Part shown: positions 49,901 to 59,900 of the stretch, in pieces
Numbering within the stretch: position 1 is the first letter of the stretch
How the letters are laid out: the number at the start of each line of letters is the position of its first letter
Assembly: GCA_000310025.1 (NCBI GenBank)
Contig: FN649742.1
Location: 5,580,725 to 5,644,724 of the forward strand
Length of the DNA: 64,000 nucleotides
Origin: Ectocarpus siliculosus
Lineage: Eukaryota; Sar; Phaeophyceae; Ectocarpales; Ectocarpaceae
Reading direction: 5' to 3'
The notes under the pieces: model-generated
What the model saw: the letters and a program-made list of their open reading frames with translations, nothing else
Databases searched by the model: none
Told to the model about the DNA's origin: nothing
Made by a program: the position numbers and the translations under genes

Positions 49901-52900
49901 TACGTGGCAATTAGCCAATGCGGGGTTCACCTGTCGCAGCGTGGTCCTCCATGGCCCTTCAGCAGACACCCCTACGAACGCATGCCCTCTGCTCACGTGT
50001 TTTCGGCAATCCGCGTTGATTGCGATGTGTTCGACGTCCGAAGGGGGCACAACAGAAATATAATCAGTTGAAAGGGCTTTGCATGCGACCCTGGATGTGG
50101 CCGGGAAATATGAGTCACTCAACGCGCACTCGTGTATCAAACACATCGAAGTCTCAGATCGCACCGGCCTCCCCCACCTCTCATCGTCCAACAGAAGCAG
50201 CAGTCCACCGCACCACGCAGCGAAAAACATGCACCATCGATAGCGCTGAAGCGTATTCCTCCTGCGAAAAGTGACGATGCTCCAAAGAGTATTGTACCGC
50301 AACAACGGCAAGCTTCGTGGACACCGCTTTCGACAGCATGCAAGAACACAATGTGTTGTCCTCACCCGCCCAGTTCAATGAGCTTCCACATGTCGAGCTT
50401 GACGGAAAGTACGGGCGATCCCGAGCGGCCGGGATCGTTCACGAACACCATCAGCTCAGCTCCTACACCCAGCCCTCTCTCTCTTGAAACGGCTTCCTCT
50501 CTCTCGTCCCTTCTTGGCCTTGGTCGTCCCCCTAGAGAGTAGTCCACCATCAAGTAGTTCACTTGGCCCAGAGATAGGCCGCACGAGCTGGGCAGAGTGG
50601 CCTGCCCGAGCAAACGCACCGCTTGGCCTCTGCTCTGTCCTTGACCAAGATTTTCTCCGTCGACCTCCGCACCCGAGACATCCCGCCTATTCGTAGTGCC
50701 TGCGAGAAACGTGCCTATATCTACATCTGGACGGGGAAGAGATGGAGACCGGTGGGGATTCCACCTGAAGGACAGCAAAGGGCGGTTAAGCGAGCAGTGG
50801 AGGAAGATTGGTGTTCAATGAAGACTACGGGAGGGGAAGTTCGCCTTGGTAATACGCGCCTGTGGGCATCTGAGGAGAGCAGTGCCACTGGAGCTTATCT
50901 CAGATCAACAAATTCAGTGCTTCGTAGTTCCTTGCGGAGAAAGATTCAGGATTGGCTTGAAAATTGGACAAACACCAGCAGATCACGGCTGTGCGTGGTT
51001 TCCACGAATGGCGATCTGTCCACCGAGCACTCGTTTCCCTTTGCCTACCCTGAAGGGTCCGCCTCGCACTCGTGATTCTCTAGCGACGCCACACCATAAC
51101 ACTACACACATGAGAGAATCGCCAACCGGTGTCTCACCTGACGGACACCTGGCCGCCTCCCTCGCCGTCCGGTTCAAGCCGCACGGACAAACTGTTCGGC
51201 ACCATCGCTGATCTCCCAATCCCTTCCCCCGCACTATCTTCGCTCCCGCTTAGGGCAGCGCGGTGCTGATGCACAACAAAGCTCAGGCTGGGTCCTGCGG
51301 GTCCTGCGACCTGCGCCCCGACTGTCTCTTGTGGAGCACTGCCGGGGATAGCGTCGGGGCTGGGCTTGTGACGATCGCAGCGAAAAGCCACCGAGCTTCG
51401 GAATCCTCTGGGAACTTCTCTGTCCGAGGTGTACCACAACGAACCCGCTCCTACCCCCGTCATTGGGGGAGCTGTTGGCGCTGCTCTTGGTCTGGATGCC
51501 CTCGAAGACGATGAGGAAGATGGGGCCGACCGTTTGGGAGAGGAAGATGTTTGACCAGAGTCCCCCGGACAGAGACACACGGAGGGTTTCTTGGATGAAT
51601 GTGTTGCCGCGCCTGTGACGCAGAACCCTTGCCTCTGCACGAACCAACACAGCGCATCGATTATTCAATGCGGGGGTTAGGAAGAAGTTGTCTTCGTCGT
51701 TCAGTCACGGGATCGATAGCGCCAAAACCTTGAATTTCATGAACACCTAAAACGTCATAACTGAAACTGAAAATGACACAAACAGCTGCTCTGCAGAATA
51801 TTGGCAGGTCTGGCATTCAGGCAACACCCGTCATCTTAACCAATCTTTCACAGAAACCTGTTGCAATGCTGCTGAAGCAGCATTTCGTATGAAAAATGCT
51901 GCGGATCGAACCAGATGAAAAGCAATGCGGCTATTGAAGAAGCAGGAACACAACACCTAAAAGCCACAGGATACGACAATCCGCGCCACACAATACGGCC
52001 GCCGCACCGTGAGATCCTGGAATGCCTTGCACGAGAACCCAGGCGGATCGAGGTCGAGCCTAGCCCTGTCCAGCGTGCTTGCAGAGGAAGACACCGCTCC
52101 GTCCGAGTCATGACCCTCTGTGTCCTCGACGGCAGCCGCTAGCCACGTATTCAGATCCAGCACCGCCCTGAGAAAACAGGACAGCATGAGCGCAGGTTGG
52201 CGAACGTGGATGAAGGAGGGCTTAGCCTCTCATCGTTCGACAAACCGGTCTTTGATACTCAAAGAAAATTCGCACATTGCGCACCTTGAACGGTGCGCAA
52301 CACTGGCCTGTCGGAAACGACCTGCGAGGTAACTCGAATGTTGTTGGTGAATGAGGGGGGCAGGAGATGGCCCGCAAACACCGCCAGTGGGGCGTCGATA
52401 TCACACAGAAGGCCGTTGATGGGTCGATGTTGAAAAACACTGCATCCAACCAAAATATTACGAGTTCACGTGCTACGGGTGGATTCTGCTGTCGGTAACA
52501 GTGTAGCAGTCGTGGGATTACATCAGCAAGCGTTGTTTGCGGGCTGTATCTGGACTAAAATCTGACACAAGGACTCACGGTGAATACTGCTCAATCAACA
52601 CCGTGTTACCTGTCTCCGGCCTTGACTTTCATTGCCTCCCTCGCCTTGTCGAAGAACGAGTGGAACAGTGACCCGTGTCCCATGAGAAACAGTCTCTTCA
52701 AGCTGGACAGGTGCCCTTCTAGCCCCGAGACGTTCACCAATAGGCGGTACAGTCGCCGGTCCACCAAGGAGTGAGCCTGAGCCGTGGGGTTGCATTGGGG
52801 TGGAGTAGAGCGGATATGAAAAAGAGGGGCAAGCTTGACGTTCGCCACCGATGTCATTAAATCCGCAGTGTCTGAAGGGGGTAAGTCTCACTATTGTTAT

Positions 52901-55900
52901 TGCTTACCTATCGCCCAAGCAGGGTAAGCGGAATCGGTACGGTCGTGGAGAGGGGCAGTGTGGTGAGAAAGTACCCAACGTAGAGCTACGCAGGAAATGC
53001 AAGGGATGTCGATAGAGCTCATGGGATACTCCCCAACCCGCAAAACGGCTACATACCAGGTACCATAGCACTGGTCAGGCACGACACTGCAGAATTGGTT
53101 CCGTTTGCAGAACGGTCGCGGGTGTGCACCTCGCCTAAGAGGAAATAGCACGCCGGAGAAGAGATAACGAGAGAGAGACAGAGAGACAGACCAACACAAC
53201 AGCACGCACTTCAGCCATGTGCATAGCGTACCACGCAGTGAGAACCCTCCCCGCTACTGCGGTTGATGTCCCCGGCAACATGGCATCACCTCGTGTACGG
53301 CTCTCTCCAGTGCCAAGAGATGGAAGTCTTCCCGATCGCGCAACTCCGACCAGCGCTGCGTCAGCTCCAGCACTTCCGCCTCATTCACTCCCACGTCGCC
53401 ACCCACGCCGTCACCAACGCCATCGCCGACAGCGCTGTCGCCTGGCCACGCCGAACGCGGCGCCGCTGAAGTGGACAGAGATAGCGTATTTGCCTGGCAC
53501 AGTACTCGAACCACCTTTCCTACGAACAGCATCTTCTGGGCGAGCCTGCCACGCGGAGAAATGGAGGGTACGCCGAACGTCCAAAAGGGAGACACGACAG
53601 TTGCACCAACAGCCTTATGCAGAAAAACAAAGTGCGCACCAGGTCCCCTGAGTGGATGCTCATCGAGAAACATATCGCGCGCAAGCGTACGGCAAACACA
53701 TTTGGTGATGCCACACCGGAAATCCCTACGAGCGTCAATACACAGGACCGATACCACGAGTTGCGCCGCAACAACACTTCCAAGCATAACGCCACGGCCG
53801 GATCATTGTGAAACTTTGCATACGATGCGAGAGAACAGCCTCCCCGCCTCTACGAAGAAATTATTGTACTGTGGGCCGCCTCCTGTGGCCCAACGGTATC
53901 CTCAAAACCCTACTGATGGTCACGCTGTGGGGCACTGTCCCCGGCATCGCGCATTGATCGTGAGTACACAAATCTCGATTTGAGGTGTTGACGAGAGAAG
54001 GCATCGAATCACGGTGGGCGGACGGAGGTTTTCGGGTGACCCCAGGGTGAAGATCTACCTATCCAACTGGCCGAACGATAGTAGAGAAACTAGATTGGCC
54101 TAGGGAATCGACAGGATGGACAACAGCAAAACAACAGCACCACAAGCAGCAACAGCAACACGTAACACGCGGACGGTAATACTGCTTTTAGACCACTGAG
54201 TCCATGGTCCCACCCGTGAGGCACGAAGGAAGTGGGTACGAGGGGAAGTCTCAAGGTATAGGTCGAGTTCCACTCCTCCTCAGCCCTCCAGTCGACGGCA
54301 CCCTCCCACGCGCCCTCCACGCTATCGTCCAGAGCTGTCCAGCGGTCGTTCTCGTTGTCGTTCCAGATATCATCCGGGTTGGTGGCCATGCTCGATCGGG
54401 TCGCGGTGCCTGCAGCCGATACTACGGTCCAAGCAAGCAAACAGCAGAAGCGCCGTTTGGCGAGGGGGAAGATAAGGTCCCTCCAACGCCACGCTCGATG
54501 CATCATGTTTGGTTTTTTGCTCTTAGGGATCGAGGGGATCTTGTGGTAATGCACTCCCCAGCTTGCACACGCTTCCGAAGCACTGGGTAAAGGTACCGCT
54601 GAACCAGCTATCTCGTTGGAATATAATCAAAATTCACCCACGGTTTTTTCTGTACACCTTATCGAGGAGTTAAGGAAAAGCTGCTGAGCTTTAGCTTTCG
54701 GCGTACAGCAGTAAGCAAGGTCTTGCCATGAGATCGGAACAACAACGAGGGGTAAGAATGCGCTACAATCGTCCCCCGATCTCGCAAAGACAAAACACAC
54801 AGCTTTCCAGTGGCATCACCCTGTCCTTGCTGGCATATTCTACTACTGCTCGCTCACAGGTTGGGTCGAAGTTCTTGTGCACGAAGAACTCCTCGCACGG
54901 GTCGACGAGCAGTCCGTGTAGAAGCCACGACGCGCACTGGTTTATCAGCACCTGGCTGCAGTGCCACACGATGCGGCGTAACTTTCGCCTTACCTGAACA
55001 ACAGGGAGACAAGACCAATGGAAGGCATAGCACGCGCATGACATGCACCCACAGCAGTGTAACATCGTACAAATAGCAGAGTCACGGTTGTACGTTGTGT
55101 GCTTTTGAGTGTACCGTATGCGTCACAAACAATACGCCGACACGAGATAGTCCGCCCCCCCACAAGACCACATCTGGTGGTCCTTTTTCTACCGGTCACC
55201 ATAGGCCCATAACACAAGGAACTGCTGTCAGATCACTGCTTTAGGACGGTGTTAGATACCACACACCCCGGCACAGAGCAGAAGCCAGAATATGTCCACC
55301 GGGATGTGTTCAAACGCACTCACGTCAGGCGCGCCGAAATGACTCCTCTCGTTGAGCGCCTCCAGGAGCTGTGGCCCCTCTAGCAGCCCCGAATCCCCGT
55401 CCCCAGCGACTGCCACACACGCCTCCGCTATTGCGGGCAGAATCGATTGAAACTGAAAGAAGAGGGTTCGGGGCGTGGCAGGGACGCTACAATATCGGCG
55501 TTTGGGCTTCTTGTACCCTGGACATGGACATTTTTTCTGCAAAGCGTTGTAATTGGCGTTCTGGGCAAGGGGACGTAGCCGAATAGCCCCAAGTCCCCCA
55601 GTCCTCCCACTTCCTTCAACCCTTCCGGTTTCCCTTTGCACTGCTGCCGTATAGGAGTGCTCCGGTGCTAACCGCCGAGCGATGCTTGGTACATCATTCT
55701 TGTGGGCATCGCTTGACGCACGCGCGGAATCGAGGACTCGTTGCCAGCTGTAAACTACACAAGAGTACAAATGTACGCACGGGGATTCCAAACAGGATTT
55801 GCATTTCAAATCTTTGGGTACCTATTCAGATGATCCAGGATGATGCGCATGTACCTCGTTGAATTTTGAATTTGGAACTACTGTACAGGCAGTTGTACCA

Positions 55901-56627
55901 CTTATTATCAAGCTCACGAAAATAAGCATTTCATCGCTGGGGTCAATGGGTCTCGGCGCACGTGTAAACTCGAATCAAACGGAGTGCTGCAGAAGCACAT
56001 ATCTTGAGGGCGGCAAGCTACATGTATACCGGCGCACACAAGCCGCTCTTCGCAATCAAACATGTCGGTGTTACTTCTTAGCCGCTCCGCCCCTTGCTTG
56101 GTGTGACACCCATTTACAGAATCGTAGCAAGGTGTACAAACCTCAGCCATGGTGGTCAAATGCCTCACCTCCCTTACTCCAGCATACACCCTAGCAAGCG
56201 TCAGCGTGGGGTCTTCCATTACATCCCTCTCCACCTCTGCCACGCGCTCAGCGTACTCGTCCAACAACTCGCGCACGCCGAGCTTCAAAGCGCGAAGATA
56301 CAAGCCGGCGTGCTGCTGCTGCTGCTCCGCTCCGGACACCGAGGTGCCGCCGCCCTCAGTCCACGTGAGGGCTTGCGGCCTCACAAAGTTCCTCAGGTCA
56401 CGATAAATGCTCCCCATGCCTACCACTCTGTTGATGGCTTCTCGCTCGGTGGCTGTAAGGAACGTGATGGTGTCTGGGACGCGAAAGGTGCCTCCCGCCG
56501 CCGACGCTCGTGCCGGATTCGTGGAAAGGCGCGAGCTGGTCTTGGTGCGGAGGAGCGAGTTCGTGGGTTCTGCCTGTACGATCGCCCCAGGGTGGCCAAG
56601 AAGTGCGAGTATGACCTCGTGCAACAT
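46950..56627 (-). CDS. Gamma-tubulin complex protein GCP4, with a lectin-like insertion
   Basis: GCP4 is a structural subunit of the gamma-tubulin ring complex that nucleates microtubules. Exons: 56169-56627 (ATG 56627), 55324-55452, 54858-54993, 54214-54409, 53290-53545, 52610-52776, 52008-52167, 51138-51634, 50366-50686, 49449-49594, 48802-48942, 48502-48577, 48064-48207, about 47741-47800, 47547-47684 and 46950-47027. The start MLHEVILALLGHPG is diagnostic for GCP4. Then come GIYRAF-like GLYLRALKLG, EGPQLLEALNERSHFGAPD, WLLHGLLVDPCEEFF, LAQKMLFVGKVVRVL, RLFLMGHGSLFHSFF, YRLEWPMHLVLT, YNRLFRLLACVKRASLELE, RARMAFFVSNLAFYLQVDVVE and MMRLDFNGHF. Joins are in phase except 50366 to 49594 and 48064 to 47.8 kb, where a tiny exon may be missing. 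Three exons between the GRIP1-like and GRIP2-like halves are extra and resemble an L-type lectin. Total length is over 1,030 residues, against about 670-750 in animals and plants. Confidence 0.92.
49449..51634 (-). other. L-type (legume-like) lectin-like block inside GCP4
   Basis: Read in order, the three exons give GSLWYTSDREVPRGFRSSVA, then PSLSFVVHQHRAAL, GEGIGRSAMVPNSLSVRLEP, GGGQVSV, LSLGQVNYLMVDYS, ELMVFVND, GSPVLSVKLDMWKLIELG and WDFHLGCSSAAVG. The order and spacing follow the concanavalin-A-like fold of L-type lectins: WY opening, GF plus first strand, G-FV strand, gly-rich turn before NS-V-F-T, NH-VSV, VDY, P-LS-DL and GFSAATG. The Asp/Asn metal-binding pair of active lectins is not evident, so sugar binding is uncertain. 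Ser/Pro-rich sequence precedes it. Confidence 0.55.
49806..49860 (+). repeat. Diverged dispersed repeat, copy 2
   Basis: This intronic segment of GCP4 contains TTCATGCGGCCTTATAGAGG and CCACTGTTGTA and resembles 33137-33190. Confidence 0.5.
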
Positions 56628-56942
56628 GATACTGCTCCTCCGTTTATCTCCCTCTATGCCCTCTTTGCCGACTCAGATAGTCGGAATCGACAACAACAGG
56701 CCGTGCCTTGCACGGCTGTGCCTTGATGGTGTGAGCTGCTTCTTCGATTTAAAAAATCGCGAGGTTGCGCCGCCATTTTTCAAACTGTCCAGACACGATA
56801 ATTTTGGAGGTAGCCACGTGGCCATGTTCGTGCGACCAGGTGATTCTTGGTTGCGCCGCGTGACCGAGGCAACGAGGTTACGAGGTTACAGCAGCAGTGT
56901 TTGCAGTGCATAGTTCATCGTCACGTGGGGCACGAATGAAGA
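56628..56942. promoter_or_regulatory. Shared promoter gap of a divergent pair
   Basis: These 315 bases separate the GCP4 ATG on the minus strand from the ATG of the GT28 gene on the plus strand. Both promoters must lie here. No known element was recognised. Confidence 0.5.
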
Positions 56943-59900
56943 ATGAAGGCTACGGTGATCGCGTTTGGGACGCGAGGAGATGTCCAGCCGCTTGTTCTCC
57001 TTGCTGCAGGGATGGCAGCGCAGTCCGACCTGTGGAACGCGGTCGTGTTGGTTACCCACGACGGACACCATGAGTTCGTGCGGTCTCTGCTGGGAGGCCA
57101 AGCCGTCGCTGTCGCTGCCGTGGATTCACCACCTGTCCTCTGGAAAGGTCAGCTGTTGTAGTGGCGTTGATAGATGTTTTCGATCCCTGACCGATACGAA
57201 ATCTCGCTGTTTAGACCGAAACATGCATTCAATATTTGTTTGCTGCGTCGTTCCCTCGCCCTTTCGTTGAAGGGACGCCGGGATCCGACGCTGCCGAAAC
57301 AAGGGCAAACCTCGCACAGCAGAACGGCTGCATCGAGGCATGTCGGGGAGCAAACCTGGTCATCTTCAATATGTTCGCCCTTGAAGGATATCACGTCAGC
57401 GAAGCACTTCGTGTAAGCCAGACGCTTGTTGCGCAGGTAGCTCTCGACAAGCATGTACCGCTGTAGTACAATGTATGAAGTACGTAACGTTGGCGGCTGC
57501 CCGGCTATTAGGCGGGACGGCCGCCTGGTGGTGAAATCGCCACCTGCCCATCAGGCGAGACGACAATCGGGAGATATTGTCTCGGACAAAATACATCACA
57601 TGTATTGTAGGTCCAAGGTCACGTAAATACATGTATTCGTGTGAAAGACCGAATTGACAAGATGCAGCGGGGTCCTACTGCTGTAACATCTCGCTCGTCG
57701 TTCCTAGCCGCCGCAGTTGCTCCGAGGAAGAGGAAGGGTGCCTGTGTCCACTTAGGACGCAAAGGCAACATCAAGATGTGGATAACGCGTAGCCCTCTTG
57801 AACAAGCTTGGCGAGGATGGAACCACCGGTCGAGCGGAAAACCATCGAAAGCTACGTTAGCCAACCCCCCGTTCGCGTTACGATGGCAACCATAGTATGA
57901 CGTGCTGCTGACTGACCGCCACCACAGGCACCTTATTTTCGACTGTCGTTGCCCATGCACCGTACTCCCTCCTACGTACGTTGTACGCTTCACAATCCCC
58001 ATGCAGATCCCCAGCGCTGTGTGCCACCCTTACTTGATGACGGCTTCGCCTATGCCGAGCTCCTTCCCGAAGAGGCTGAGGAGGACCTATCCCCGCCTGT
58101 ATCGCGGTCTTACCCGAGTCCCAAACAAACCAAGGTTAGCGCACAAAGAAGATTGCGAAGGTGCTGCTACCGCTCCCACTAGCAGCAGCGAGGAGCAAAG
58201 TGAGCTGAGCCAGGCAGCTGAAACAAAAAGGGTGCGTTTGGAGACCGCTTGGGACCACGTGGAGCATTGGATGTGGCCATTGTTCACGAACAGGTGGGCC
58301 ACTTTCCGGGAACGCTTAGGGCTTGACCCTTGCCCTCTGCAAGAGAGCCTAGAGGCGCAACCTTCGGAGCCACGGAGAGAGGGCTTAGCGGTAGCCGACA
58401 ACGGTTGCCTGAGTTCCTTGAGGACGATCGACTCGACAGAACTGCCGTTGGTACTGTACCTTTTCTCGCCCCTCGTAGTGGATGCGTCACCTTATTGGCC
58501 CGAGAGCGTACGGGTCTGTGGATATCTGTTCCCTTCACCAGCTTCAAGAACGCACCCAAAGGGCCGCCGGGCAGGGCTACGAAATCCTGGCCACGAACAA
58601 GAACCGATCCAATCCTCGACCGAGCGGCAGCTCGATCCAACGGCTGCCTTCGGTTCCAACGAGCACGTTCCCGAAAGTGAAAACAGCAATGCCGCATTGG
58701 AGGAACGCCTGGGCATTCCGCCAAGCGTAGAGGAATTTTTGTCCGTGCGCGAGGACCGGCCGATATACGTTGGTTTCGGTTCGATGTGGGGTATGTGTGT
58801 GCCGGGGTATCGACTAGCCTTCGCCCTTCGAGTGCTGCTGCTCGGGGTGAGGCAGGCAGGCGGGAGGTGCCTGGTAAATTTGCCCCACCTCCCCACGGTT
58901 GAGAAAAAGGAACCCTTCGATGGCGCAGGGGGGCCGAGCAAGCGTCAGCTTGGGGAGCTCGAATCCGCCACCGACTTGCTTGGTGAGTTCGCGGCGTCTG
59001 CAGGTCGAGATAATCTCCTGGTGAGTACACGAGACTTAAGGCTAATGTCATGCGGCGAACGAAAGATAAACGAACGCGTAGCACCCAGCTGCTAGCGCGT
59101 TTTGCCGGCAATTTGTCGTCGCTGGAGACGATGAACCCGAGATAAATACGGCATTTACCCCTTCGGGTCTTCCTCGAATTGCACCATATTTTGGTCGGCT
59201 CCATATTTTGGTGTTCCTGGGGGAGGTTGTGGAACGCCTACTGTGTTTGACCCTTCCTACGACCGTATTGCAAAACGGGAGTCTGTGAAGACTTTGTTCT
59301 ATGCTGAACGTTCCTTGGCACCGGCTTCCCCTCGGCAAAAAATCCGAAAGTTGTGTGTACCGGCGATGCCGATAGTACGTTTACTGTGAACACGGCTGTG
59401 GGTGGGTTGAGCCTGATGATGTTGCTGCTGCTGCTACTGCTCTCTCCAGGTCCATCACGGGCCACTTGATCATAGCTGTTTTCTGTCACGATGTTCGGTG
59501 GCGATTCACCACGGAGGAAGCGGGACGACGGCCGCCGTGCTCAGGGCTGGAATTCCACATGGTGACTTTCCTTAACACCATTCACATGTTGTCGATCACA
59601 TCTGTCAGCGAACACAACATCTTACTGCATGTTCCTCCGCACGTGTTTTTAGCCCGTACTACGGTAGCAGTTGGATAAGAAGAGTTGGCCAAAGCAGGTG
59701 AACCGACGAAACAGATAAAGTTGACAAGCAACATGAGCATCCCTGGTTAATTTGATCTTGAGGCGGTTGACTTCCTTTCACCACTTCCCCCCTCCCAACG
59801 CTGCTCGCGCTTTGCTACATTAAGTGGTCTGCCCTCAGCAACTCGATCAGTTCTTCTGGGCTGAGCGTGTGCGCTACCTGGCCGTGGGCGGTGTGTTAGA

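Noticed and set aside
58284-59204. 306-codon minus-strand frame opposite the GT28 exon
   Set aside because: It is the shadow of exon 58007-59020, whose plus-strand reading has clear glycosyltransferase motifs.
59466-59678. Plus-strand frame starting MIIAVFCHDV over the GT28 donor-binding exon
   Set aside because: It is out of frame; the correct frame gives IHHGGSGTTAAVLRAGIP with both splice phases satisfied.
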